From Zygnema cylindricum (taxonomy: Eukaryota > Streptophyta > Zygnematophyceae > Zygnematales > Zygnemataceae), in NCBI GenBank assembly GCA_037447655.1, contig JBBHKE010002052.1, positions 625,185-689,184 of the forward strand: DNA of 64,000 bases. Reading direction: 5' to 3'. The notes beneath the pieces are model-generated. The model saw only the letters and a list, made by a program, of their open reading frames with translations, was not told where the DNA came from and ran no database searches. Below, piece by piece: positions 21,982-32,756 of this stretch; the first letter of the stretch is position 1; each line of letters starts with the position of its first letter. Position numbers and translations under genes: made by a program.

Positions 21982-24182
21982 TGTTGAAAATTAATATCTT
22001 TATATTCAGTAAATAGGGCTGTGAGAAGAGACCAAAAAGACTTAGAGTGTTTTTAAGTAGTTTAATGTAATACTTGCCTTTATTAGTATTACAGTAGCAG
22101 AAGTACAAAAGAGTGTATTATACCTCTACAAAGACGCGTGTCGATAAGAGAATCTTATGTAGGTTTTACGGAGTGGCGCTGCCACGCGTCACGCAGTAGA
22201 CAAGTGGAATCGTCTGATCAGACAAACAAAATCCGATCCGGATACTTCGGAAAATATATGGTACGGTATGATTGGAATTGTGCGGATATTTCGGAAATGT
22301 ATGGTATGGTACATTTATATGATCATTGATAGGAAACGTGTGGATATTTCGAAAAAAAATGGTACGGTACATTTTTATGATCATTGATTGGAATCGTGTT
22401 AACGGACGCGATTCACGTGGGACCACAAATGACAATGCATACAGTACGCACTCAGGTGTTTCGTACTGCACTACCATAGTCGGCTGACTTTAGCGACCAC
22501 TGCTAACTAAGCACCAGAAACATTGATTGTATAGTCCACTGATTGATTGTACGGTCCACTATGTGTATATATTAGAAGAACAATGTTTTGTAGTTTAGTG
22601 TAAAATAAAATAGTGTTTCACTAATTAGTTTTTGGAAAGTAATAATTAGGTTTTTGGAAAAACTCATGGTATAGTAACATACAGGTTGGATACTTTGTCG
22701 TAAGTCATGATAGTACTATAATATAGTTGTTGAGATTTGAAATCTTTATTTCAGTCAATAGAGTAGATCAAAAAGACTTAGAATAATTTCTACGTAGTTG
22801 TATATAATACTTACCTTTATTAGTATTACAGTAGCCAAAGTATAATAGAGTGTATTGTACCCCTGCAAGTTTTACGGAATGGCGTCGACACGCGTCACGC
22901 AGCAGACAATTGGAATCGCCAGATTAGACAGACGGAATCTGATCCTGATACCTCGGAAAATATATGGTACGACTATTTTTGGAATCGTCCGGATATTTCA
23001 GAAGTAAGTTGTACAATACGATTTATGATCATTGATTTTGAGAGACGTCGATGGACGCGATTCACCTGGGACCACAAGCATGATTCACGTGGGACCGCAA
23101 ATGACGAGGCGTGATTTATGTGGGACCACAAGTGACAAGGCGTGATTCACGTGGGACCACAAGTGACGAAGCACTTAGGTGCTTCGTACTACACCACGAC
23201 AGTCAGTTAGACTTTAGCGACTACCGTGACTAAGCACCTGGAACACTTTGTACGGTTCTTCATCTAAAAATATTTAAATTTTAGTGTTATGTAGTTTAGT
23301 GTATTAAAAAATAGTGTTTTATTAATTAGGTCTTTGGAAAATAATAATTAGGTTTTTGGAGGTACTCTAGGTACAGTAAAGTAGTTGAATATTTTGTCGT
23401 TAGTCAAGATAGTTCCGTAGTACGGTCACCCGAATTAGTGTGACCAGTAGATACTCACTGTGAGTATATATTTTAGGACTTAGCCAATTTTGTATTATCC
23501 AGTATTGGGAATATGATGTTCTAAGGGCGGTTTTTGGGAAACTTCCAGACATCATATCTTATGGCTTACTATCTCATTTGGGCTGAAATATTGGGAATTG
23601 TCAGTTTACTGTACTGTTTATCACTGTGGCAAATTTGAGGTATCTAGCTTATCTGAGTCATATTTTGTGTTAGTTCAAAGTTCGCTGTTGAGTAGGTACT
23701 TTGTTAGTTTTTGTTTTTTTTCATGTGTACTTCCACTACTACTACTGGTCCTCCTCTTGCAACGGTGGTAGTAGAACAACAATAGTCACCCGAATTAGTG
23801 TGACTAGTAGATACTCATTGTGAGTATATAGTTTGCATTATCCAGTTTTGGGATTTTGATAATTTAAGGCCAATTTTTGGGAACCTTCTAGACGTCATAT
23901 CTTATGGTTTACTGGGTTATTTTGGCTGCAATTTTGATAATTGTCAGTTTATTATACTTTGTATCACTATGGCGAGTTTGAGGCATATTGGTCTTTTGAG
24001 TCATATTTTGTGTCAGCTGAAAGTTGGCTGTTGAGTAGGTGCTTAATAATTTCTGCTATTTTATCATGTCTACTTCCACTACTACTACTAGCTCTCCTCT
24101 TGCAACGGTGGTTGTTATTTATCATGTCTACTTCCACTACTACTGCTAGTTCTCCTCTTACAACGGTGGTTGTAGAACAACA
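21982..24182 (+). repeat. Copia-2 3' LTR, split by a solo LTR
   Basis: The LTR text at 21982-22727 continues at 23787-24182. It ends GTTGTAGAACAACA. Near the end, about 64 bp (ATCATGTCTACTTCCACTAC...) are directly duplicated at 24062-24182. Confidence 0.8.
22728..23781 (+). repeat. Solo LTR with 5-bp target duplication
   Basis: It starts TGTTGAGATT and ends GTAGAACAACA. It is flanked by ATAGT at 22723-22727 and 23782-23786. It belongs to the same family as the LTR it sits in. No internal region is present, so it is the product of LTR-LTR recombination. Confidence 0.88.
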
Positions 24183-25647
24183 ATGACATGGGAAAGTTCT
24201 CTTATTTGGCGACTTCCATTCGTCGAACGAAAATATATTTTGCCGCTAAAACTCGAAACGCATGGTGAAAAGGATAGATGTCTCATTTGTACAGATTTTA
24301 ATATTTTTACAAAATTTCGTTATTTTTTATAGATTTTGAACCTTTCGTAAAATGCGTTTACTTTTCGTATGGATTAAATGTACTAATATATTGTAAGGAA
24401 ATATTCAAACAAAGGGTTAAAAGTACACTGTCAATAGCTATTAGAGTTAAACTCTATTTTAGGTTAAATTTGCCTAACGCCAACAAAAAGTCAAAAACTA
24501 ACGCAAATTTATACACCTAACACTAATTTGGATGGACAACGGGTTTTCGCGGCTCTCCCTCGTCTTTATGAACGGGAATCAAATTTGAGTACGCTTTTCC
24601 GTGGCCACGCACTTAATTTCCCATGTCGACGCCATTACTCAACACTTATTTTGTACGTCTATACCAAATAGTGAGTAGTTTTAGTATAAACTAATACAAT
24701 TTGTACATTGCACTTTTTAAAAGAAGTTTAAACTAGAGTAGCTAACGTTAATTAAAAAGTACATGTGTTAGAACTATGCTAGTTGGAACAGATGTTTACC
24801 CTATTCCGTAAAACTGAAAATGTGATTTTACGAGGCAATGGACACCTTAAATTGAGTTTATTAAGGGAAAAATAAAATATCGTACGATGATGTGATGTTT
24901 ACATTGAAAACATAACACCATACCAATATTTGCGCGTCATACGTTGGTTGACGTGTCTTCCGCAAGTTTGTTGTTAAGTGAGATTTTGACTAAGTCGGTC
25001 AAACGGAAATTTAAGAGTTCGGACTCATTGGGTCACAAAATGCGCATTTTATGGTTCATAAAGCTCCATAGTTGTTCAAATCGTATTTAACGCATGATTC
25101 AAACGCGCGAATAATACGTAGAAATTAGAGAGGTCGATTTGAAAACATTGTTAATGATTGTGAATCCGTACTATACCGTAAATGTAAAAAAAATGAATTT
25201 TACATGTAATGCAATTTGTAAATTTCCAGTACAATTTACGTCTCTCTTCGTAATAGTCCGTACGTTCCTTAAAATTTGTGTTCAGTTTACCGGACAGAAA
25301 GTACTAATACGTGCAATGTGTCTTTTTATCAAATTTCGTACATTTCGCGTAAATAACCGTACGGTTAGCGTAAAATACCCTACAATATTCGTAATTTGTC
25401 CGTTCAGTTTACCGGACAGAAAGTACATCACGTTTTTTTGCGAATTTTTCAAAAGTCACAAAAATAATATGTTAAAATCGAAAAAAATGAAAAAAAATTG
25501 CGCAATTTGAACAACTATGTAAAGCTCTCATGCAATTTAGTGCGATTGCATCACCTGGATAAAAACTTGCCCATTCAAAATGCGCCACGTGGCTAATTCA
25601 AAAACATCGTTTCCGCCGTAGTATCAGAAGGTCATTTGTCCCATAGG
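24183..25647. other. Intergenic, A+T-rich, no gene recognised
   Basis: There is a partial MITE end near 24426 (TACACTGTCAATAGCTATTAG). An imperfect inverted repeat of about 25 bp (GCTCCATAGTTGTTCAAAT at 25067 against ATTTGAACAACTATG at 25505) bounds a possible 500-bp element. The 20-bp string TTCAGTTTACCGGACAGAAA occurs twice, near 25282 and 25406. The reading frame at 25139-25510 has no family resemblance. Confidence 0.5.
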
Positions 25648-25866
25648 TACACCGTGTATCGCTATTAGTGTTGAAAACTTTTACACCACTTAAAACATCT
25701 TTTCTCCGTACACACTTGTCATATTTTCAATTTGATACTGCCAATCAAAGTTGAGAATCTTAACTTTCAATCGCAACCGTCAGATCCACAATCGAACATA
25801 TGTGTACAGAGAAAGAAGTTTTATGAGACGAAAAAAACATTAACACTAATAGCAATTCGCGGTGTA
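25648..25866. mobile_element. MITE with long terminal inverted repeats
   Basis: The left end TACACCGTGTATCGCTATTA and right end TAGCAATTCGCGGTGTA are inverted. Inner blocks (CACTTAAAACATCTTTTCTC and a TACAGAGAAAGAAG counterpart) pair too, so it could fold almost along its whole length. Relatives are at 35861 and 58315. Confidence 0.8.
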
Positions 25867-26385
25867 TTTTGTCAAGTGGGTGTTTTTGTCATTAAGCTTG
25901 TCAAACTATGAAATTCAAGTGTCCGGGGTAAAGGAAATAATGATGGGGGAACCTCAGTCAAAATTTCACATTATTCAAATATATTGATTGAGAATATTAA
26001 TGTTGTGTATCGACAAAAAAATTATCGCGATAAACACCGATACCGATAGTTATCGGTTATCGAAGGGTCAAATGTCCTGTTATCTGTCCGAGACCAACAA
26101 ATTCCTTATCGGCGATAACTTAAAAAAATATAGTACGCATACAATAGTACTTTATAATGTACTGTATTATATTACTGACTTTATATAGCGTGGCATACCA
26201 CGTGTAATAATTTGTTCCGTAATCTGTGTAACGGAATAACGGCGGTTCAGTGCGACGGAGTAAACCGTACAATTGTAATGTGCGAACCGTACAATTATCG
26301 CCGATAGTTATCGTACCGATGTTATCGCCGATAAAAACCCGATATTTTTGGTTGTTTATCGGCGAAAACACCGATGTTGATATAT

Positions 26386-27352
26386 TGTAACAGGATCTCC
26401 TACCTCTCAGAAAATCCCATTACTACAAACAATTCCAACCACACATTCCACACATTGGAAAATACACATCCACATTGGAAAACACTCACATAAGGATAAC
26501 TTTAAATTAGAAGAAGCTTCTGTCCACATAACATTAGCTTGGTCTCTTGCCCTCGTGGCTCAACCCTTCAATTTAAAGTGTTTCCTCTACTCTCCACTCT
26601 TAATAATTCTATCTCTTAACTACTAAAACACTATTTAATTAGTAAGAGATTTCAATGCAAAAATGCCTTTTCTCCAATTTGGTATTAATCGCTCAGGACC
26701 AAGATCAGCCGGAATTTCCACAAACTTTTCCAAAGGAAAAGATGTCTACTCTCCTCTTACACTTCACTATTTATCCATCATCGCCCTGGACTCGCCAGGC
26801 CAGAGTCAACGCTCCGTTTTAACAGGCTTTTACCTGGGCCAATCATTGATCAGCAAAGACTCAGACTGACCAATGCAAAAACGTGCGAAATCTCTTACTA
26901 ACTACTTAGCGCTTTACTAACCAATCAAACGTTACGTTTCACTACGTAACATTTACGTGCAAAATTGCGCGCCAAACGAAACGCGACTTCGCACGATCGT
27001 GCATAACAAATTTCGCACGCGAAACTTCCTACGAAATTCCCTTAAGTGAAAGTGACGTTTCGTACCAAAATTTGTACGAAACGAAGTACCGTGCATACTA
27101 AACGTTTCATTAGAACTTTATGAAACGTACGCGCGTAATTTCGGTACTAATTTGACCCTTAACCCGTTTCAATGATACCCACTTGTTATTTAGACCCCAC
27201 GCTGTCACCTAAATACACCCATCGCTATAACTTTTAAAATATAACTCCAAATAGCGTGATTCTTTTGCGGGCGTCTACCAAATTTAGTACTCTATAATCA
27301 TAACACCTAAATACCCCTTTATAAACAAGTTCGATCCGCTATTGCTGTTACA
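26386..27352 (-). repeat. Gypsy 3' LTR
   Basis: It runs TGTAACAGGATC...GCTGTTACA in plus orientation; the ends themselves form a TGTAAC/GTTACA inverted repeat. It is identical by eye to 31705-32671. Just inside (27353-27371) the minus strand reads AAAAATAAGGAGGGGATGA, the polypurine tract. Confidence 0.92.
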
Positions 27353-27400
27353 TCATCCCCTCCTTATTTTTAACTGACCTCAGTTAAACACATTTAATTC

Positions 27401-27830
27401 TCAAGACGGGACTTCTATATTATTATCCCTCCAATACCTTTGTAAAAACTCAGAATTTTTATCCTCTAAAGTCAACTCATCTTCAGGCCTTCCTAGATAA
27501 TGCACTTGCCAGAATATAGTATCACCAACCTTGAACCGTTGACCAACCCAATCTATTACCCATCTGTGGACTTCAGGTTCTATAATTATTGAGGGATCCA
27601 ATTCCAGTTCTCTTTCTGTTGGTCGAAGATTCGCTGGTTTCAGTTGGCTGATGTGTATCACTGGATGAATTTTTGTTGAAGGCGGAAAATCCAATTTGGC
27701 AGCAACTGACGATATCATCTCGATTACAGTAAATGGTCCAATGTACTTAGGGGCAAATTTCCCCGTAGGATCCGATTGTCCCTCAATCTTGCACCTGTAA
27801 TGAGTTGTAGAAAGCCAAACCTTGTCACTT
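27401..27830 (-). pseudogene. Gypsy integrase C-terminus with chromodomain-like tail
   Basis: The frame reads [20 protein letters not shown], then KYIGPFTVIE and KIHPVIHISQLKP, the usual end of a gypsy integrase. A chromodomain-like tail follows (VHRWVIDWVGQRFKVGDTIF, then VHYLGRPEDELTLED), with Leu where the domain normally has Trp. It stops at 27401. The frame is shifted by one from the reverse transcriptase frame, which stops at 27825. The joint near 27830 marks the deletion. Confidence 0.85.
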
Positions 27831-29627
27831 CCCTTTTAGTTCCTCGAATGCTCTCTCTTGATCAGCTCCCCACACAAACGTCTCTTTTTCCCGAAGTAAA
27901 TCCGTCAACGGTGCAGCGATCATACTGAAGTTCTTTATAAATTTCCTGTAGTAAGTGGCCAATCCCAAAAACGATCTAACTTCTGTGACATTAGTAGGTT
28001 GTTTCCAGTTTTGGATTGCTAAAATTTTGGATGGGTCTGTTTTAACACCTTCCCCACTAACTATATGTCCCAAAAATAATTGTTCACTTTTAAGAAAACT
28101 AGATTTTGACAATTTTCCATATAATTTTCTTTCTCTTAACCTTTCCAACACTCTTTTTAAATGAATTACATGTTGTTCTTTAGATTCACTATAGACTAAA
28201 ATATCGTCTATAAACACTTGGACAAACTCATCTATGTAATCTGAAAAGGTTTGGTTCATTAATCTTTGGTAAGTAGGCGGTGCATTCGTTAAGCCGAATG
28301 GCATCACGATCCATTCAAAATGACCCACTCTAGTTCTGAAAGCAGTTTTATCAACATCCTCAATTCTAATTGGCACCTGATTAAAGCCACTACGCAGGTC
28401 AATCAACGAAAATACTTTAGCACCTTTTAAACGATCTATCAAATCAGAAATTAAAGGTAACGGATACTTATCCTTCACCGTAATCTTGTTTAGACTACGA
28501 TAATCGACGCACATTCTCAACGTTCCGTCCTTCTTTTTGACGAAAAGAACTGGTGCTCCGTACGGTGATTTGCTGGGTTGAATATGTCCTTTCTCTAGGA
28601 GTTCTTTGATCTGTTTCTTTAACTCCTCTTGCTCAAAGAAACTGTGCTTATAAATTCCTGTGACAGGAGGGTTACATCCAGGTTCCAAGTTAATAACATG
28701 TTCTACATCTCGGGAAGGTGGCCTTCCTGAGGGTAAATCACTTGGAAAAACATCCCGGAATTCAAAAATCAAATCCTTAATAGTAGCATCAGGTGTATTA
28801 ATGTCAGTTACAAAATCATATTTTTGTTTTTCAAGATTTTTAGTGGTGTCTGATTCAGGAATAACATGAATGTTAGTGTTTTCTCCCCCCCCTTCATCAG
28901 TAACTGCCTCAGTTACTAATAACAAGAAAGCATGATTTGTTTTATCTTTTAAATGCTTTTTAAATTGTTTAGCGGAAATCAAACCTTCTACTCCCAATCT
29001 GGTTATGTTATTTATATGATTCCTATGCAATTTCTTAGGAGATAATGCTTGCAAAACCTTCCAACCGTTTTCAGACTTCACTTTTAAGGTATTAATTTCC
29101 CAATTAATTTGAGGATTATGTTCTGTTAACCAAGGCTTTCCCAGAATTAGTTCTTCACTTCCCAAATTCATTATTTCACACACAACTTTCATTTTATGAC
29201 CCTGGATATCAACTTCTATCGTGTCAGTTTGTAAGTCTAATGTGGACTTATTACCATTTGCCACTTGAACATGTAAAGGCTTTTCCCTTATGACAGTAGG
29301 AATTTTATTTTCCTCTACAAACTTATGTGAAATAAAATTATGTGTGGCACCTGAATCAACCATTACTTTCAACGGCTTTCCTTCCACTAATGACTCGAAT
29401 CTAATCAAACTGTGTCTGGTGTCGTCATTACTTAGCTGTCCTAACATAGGTCTGTTGTTGAGAATTTCACCAGAATGATTCTTTAAACTATGCAGTGTAG
29501 TGAGAATCATAATAAATTCAGCTATCCTAACTTTTCCATTCATTAATTTGCCCTCCAAAGTTAACTCTTTAACTTCTGGATCCAGTTGACTAAACTGAGG
29601 ACTTTCAGTTAGTCCTTTCCGTTTCCC
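27825..29627 (-). pseudogene. Gypsy pol: protease and reverse transcriptase, truncated
   Basis: Reading continues from gag by a -1 shift (see 29621). The aspartic protease site is [12 protein letters not shown]. The reverse transcriptase is complete in its core: [60 protein letters not shown], the catalytic FIDDILVYS, and [15 protein letters not shown]. The frame ends after AFEELKGK at 27825, just where RNase H should begin. Typical gypsy pol would continue for some 500 more residues. The first Met of the open frame (29558) is not a likely start. The part present is undamaged. Confidence 0.88.
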
Positions 29628-30931
29628 ACCTCCTGGGCTTCCTGCTCAGCTAGATATAATGCAATATCCTCTTGGAGACCTTCATTTACATCGACTGTTT
29701 TGAGAGAACCTTTATCTGTACAGTCTTTAGCGTAATGATCTGGACCTCCACATTTGAAACAAGTGACTTTCTTTTTGGGTTTTGTGCACTCTCTACTAAA
29801 ATGTCCCTCCTCTCCACAGTTATAACAGTTAATCTTTTTCAATTGTGCACACTCAAATGCTCTATGACCCCTTTTCTGACAAATAGTGCATGTGGGAATG
29901 GTAAGGTTAGACTTCTGGGCATTAATGTTTGGTTTAGGACTTTTAATGTACCCCCCTCTAATGTTAAATCTATTTCCTGCATTAACGCTATGTCCACCCC
30001 TTTGATTTCCCCTGAAGATATTTTGCCTATTCACCAGTCCAGCATTCATTCCCTCTTCAACAAATTCCTCCTCATCCCACTGTGATACTTCATTTAAATT
30101 ACCCCTGAGTGATCGAGTTTCCCGATTATACCCCAACTGATCCTCTAATTCCAATGACTTATCTTGTAATTCCTTCAAATTATTAAAATTTTGATGTTTT
30201 AGCTCAGATTTCAGTATAGGATTCAAATAGTTCAAGAAATGCAATTTAGCCATTTCATCAGTCAAACCTATGACATGAATACTAGATGAGTCAAATTCCA
30301 CAATATAATCCTTCACAGATCCATTTTGCTTACAATTCAGCCACTTTTCTTCCATTCTGGATTTAAAAGTGACAGACAAGAAACGCGATTTGATCGCGGT
30401 TTTAAAAGTTTCCCAATCAGCATTATCAGGAATCAATTTAGATCTTCTCTGGGTATAATACCAAATCTGAGCATCACCTTTCAGACAACTAACAGCAAAA
30501 GAAGTGTAATCATCACGATCACAATTTCTAGATTCCAAATAATACTCCATATGAAAAATCCAAGCATCCAACTCATCAATCTTCTTACCATCAAACGATG
30601 GTGCCTCACTAATAGACAATTTCAGATCTCTTATCTTCTTAGGTCTATCATGATCATCCTCCCTAAAACTGGCATTTCTTTTACTACTCTCACCCTTTTG
30701 GTCATTCATATTATTGTTGGTCTGAATTAAGCTAATAAGTTCATCTAATTTCTCATTTGAAACATTTCCATTTTCTTTAACAACTTTCAATTCACTTTTC
30801 AATTCGGAAATGGTTTCATCCACAGCGGTAGCATGATTATTAAATCTTTTGACCAATTTCACAGTTCGCTTCTTCAACACATTCAAAGCATTCTCCATTT
30901 CACGTTTCCATGCAGAATTTGCCATTATCAC
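29609..30931 (-). CDS. Gypsy Gag, 440 residues, three CCHC zinc knuckles
   Basis: It starts with [19 protein letters not shown]; the second Met (30925) is equally possible. A coiled-coil-like region covers residues 1-85. A retrotransposon gag domain follows ([45 protein letters not shown]). Three knuckles lie near the end: [28 protein letters not shown] and [14 protein letters not shown]. The product would form the particle shell and bind element RNA. It ends at TAA (29609-29611), nine bases past a -1 frameshift motif. It is intact, so it could still be made. Confidence 0.9.
   Translation of the reverse strand: MIMANSAWKREMENALNVLKKRTVKLVKRFNNHATAVDETISELKSELKVVKENGNVSNEKLDELISLIQTNNNMNDQKGESSKRNASFREDDHDRPKKIRDLKLSISEAPSFDGKKIDELDAWIFHMEYYLESRNCDRDDYTSFAVSCLKGDAQIWYYTQRRSKLIPDNADWETFKTAIKSRFLSVTFKSRMEEKWLNCKQNGSVKDYIVEFDSSSIHVIGLTDEMAKLHFLNYLNPILKSELKHQNFNNLKELQDKSLELEDQLGYNRETRSLRGNLNEVSQWDEEEFVEEGMNAGLVNRQNIFRGNQRGGHSVNAGNRFNIRGGYIKSPKPNINAQKSNLTIPTCTICQKRGHRAFECAQLKKINCYNCGEEGHFSRECTKPKKKVTCFKCGGPDHYAKDCTDKGSLKTVDVNEGLQEDIALYLAEQEAQEVGNGKD
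29621..29627 (-). other. Putative -1 frameshift site G GGA AAC between gag and pol
   Basis: On the minus strand the heptamer GGGAAAC falls in the X XXY YYZ register of the gag frame (GTG GGA AAC). The gag stop follows nine bases later. Slipping back one base enters the frame that leads to LTESPQFSQ and the protease. The position, phase and direction all fit programmed -1 frameshifting. Confidence 0.7.
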
Positions 30932-31683
30932 ACAATTAAATCAAGCAAAAGGAAAGATAGAGTATAATTTCCCAAAGAAATTTGATGCAGATTTGAAGTC
31001 CTTAGATTGCTCCAATCCAAAACTTCTTCTCCTTAACAAATCCTTTGAAAAGATCAAGATCTGAGAAATTAAAAGACATTGACAATAAGTTAGTACAAAT
31101 TCAAATTTTCAATTTCCCAACATTGAAACAGAAATGTAAGAATTTCCCCACCAATTTTGCAATAGCAAAAATTGAAAGCTCTCAAAGGTAAGATTTCACC
31201 ATAAATTTTGCAACAGCAAAACTGAAATCAATCAAAGGTAACAATTTAGGGTTTGAAAAGTTTTGAGTCATTTCTGGACTCCTTTGCTCTTGAAGAAGTA
31301 AAGTACTCCACTTTCCTTCTCCTCCATTAGCAAATTCCCCATTTCCCACTACATCAGGATCTTTTGTTCTATAATCCTCACATCCTCACCCTTCATGGCT
31401 TCAAGCCCTCCCTCTACACATGAATCATTGCTAGGAGAAGGCAAGTTTGTTTGGCCTCTAGGTAATTGGAGTGAGCTTCGGCGGTGGCTACACCGCCCAC
31501 CCCGCCTTAGTCCTTAGGACCTGAGCACGCCCCACATCTAACCAGCGGCCGCTGGCAGTGTGATCACTCAGTTTCCCTCCAATCCCCTACCACTTCACAT
31601 TGTGGTTCTACCGACACAGGTTAGAGCACCCTCACCGGTCACGGCAATCGATTTTCGGGTGAGCAAACTTCTCCCTGGTTTCT

Positions 31684-31702
31684 AACCAAAGCTTTGATAC
31701 CA
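31684..31702 (-). other. Gypsy primer-binding site for initiator tRNA-Met 3' end
   Basis: The minus strand reads TGGTATCAAAGCTTTGGTT two bases inside the 5' LTR. It closely fits the complement of a plant-type initiator tRNA-Met 3' end (TGGTATCAGAGCC...). Confidence 0.8.
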
Positions 31703-31704
31703 TA

Positions 31705-32671
31705 TGTAACAGGATCTCCTACCTCTCAGAAAATCCCATTACTACAAACAATTCCAACCACACATTCCACACATTGGAAAATACACATCCACATTGGAAA
31801 ACACTCACATAAGGATAACTTTAAATTAGAAGAAGCTTCTGTCCACATAACATTAGCTTGGTCTCTTGCCCTCGTGGCTCAACCCTTCAATTTAAAGTGT
31901 TTCCTCTACTCTCCACTCTTAATAATTCTATCTCTTAACTACTAAAACACTATTTAATTAGTAAGAGATTTCAATGCAAAAATGCCTTTTCTCCAATTTG
32001 GTATTAATCGCTCAGGACCAAGATCAGCCGGAATTTCCACAAACTTTTCCAAAGGAAAAGATGTCTACTCTCCTCTTACACTTCACTATTTATCCATCAT
32101 CGCCCTGGACTCGCCAGGCCAGAGTCAACGCTCCGTTTTAACAGGCTTTTACCTGGGCCAATCATTGATCAGCAAAGACTCAGACTGACCAATGCAAAAA
32201 CGTGCGAAATCTCTTACTAACTACTTAGCGCTTTACTAACCAATCAAACGTTACGTTTCACTACGTAACATTTACGTGCAAAATTGCGCGCCAAACGAAA
32301 CGCGACTTCGCACGATCGTGCATAACAAATTTCGCACGCGAAACTTCCTACGAAATTCCCTTAAGTGAAAGTGACGTTTCGTACCAAAATTTGTACGAAA
32401 CGAAGTACCGTGCATACTAAACGTTTCATTAGAACTTTATGAAACGTACGCGCGTAATTTCGGTACTAATTTGACCCTTAACCCGTTTCAATGATACCCA
32501 CTTGTTATTTAGACCCCACGCTGTCACCTAAATACACCCATCGCTATAACTTTTAAAATATAACTCCAAATAGCGTGATTCTTTTGCGGGCGTCTACCAA
32601 ATTTAGTACTCTATAATCATAACACCTAAATACCCCTTTATAAACAAGTTCGATCCGCTATTGCTGTTACA
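31705..32671 (-). repeat. Gypsy 5' LTR
   Basis: It is the same length as, and identical by eye to, 26386-27352. It is followed by the TATAT target repeat. About 650 bp of untranslated leader (30932-31704) separates it from gag. Confidence 0.92.
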
Positions 32672-32756
32672 TATATCGTGCCAATTCATCGGTTATCGGC
32701 ATCTCGAAAAAAGGCCCTTATCGATTATCGGAAAATCCTTGCCGATACACAACACT

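Larger units (their letters stand above)
6274..24182 (+). mobile_element. Copia-2: old copia retrotransposon, split by nested insertions
   Basis: The 5' LTR is about 6274-7353, and the 3' LTR is 21982-22727 plus 23787-24182. Internal coding remnants lie at 7354-10978 and 21431-21981. Continuity is seen in the pol frame: the text EAAK ends at 10978 and KRVLRYLVGT resumes near 21435. The direct repeat CAAAA flanks the inserted block (10974-10978 and 21431-21435). Many stops and frameshifts show it is dead. The internal region starts CATTATGGGC, a decayed form of the half-tRNA primer site seen at 14575. Confidence 0.8.
26386..32671 (-). mobile_element. Gypsy-type LTR retrotransposon, young, internally deleted
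   Basis: The LTRs are 26386-27352 and 31705-32671, both 967 bp and with no difference seen by eye. The target duplication is TATAT (26381-26385 and 32672-32676). It is transcribed on the minus strand. The primer site is next to the right LTR and the polypurine tract next to the left one. Gag and most of pol are open, but RNase H and the integrase core are missing. Confidence 0.92.
26001..32756. mobile_element. TATCG-rich foldback element, split by the gypsy insertion
   Basis: The ends are TGTTGTGTATCG at 26001 and CGATACACAACA at about 32743-32754. The interior (26001-26385 and 32677-32756) is built of repeated TATCG/CGATA words such as TTATCGGTTATCG and TTATCGGCGATAAC. Relatives are at 49712-50120 and about 51895-52146. 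No coding frame. Confidence 0.7.

Noticed and set aside
25139-25510. 123-codon frame in intergenic DNA
   Set aside because: It is lysine/phenylalanine-rich as expected of A+T-rich sequence, with no motif or splice context.
26663-26869. 68-codon frame present twice (also 31982-32188)
   Set aside because: It lies inside the two LTRs of the gypsy element and on the strand opposite its genes; the repeat explains the conservation.
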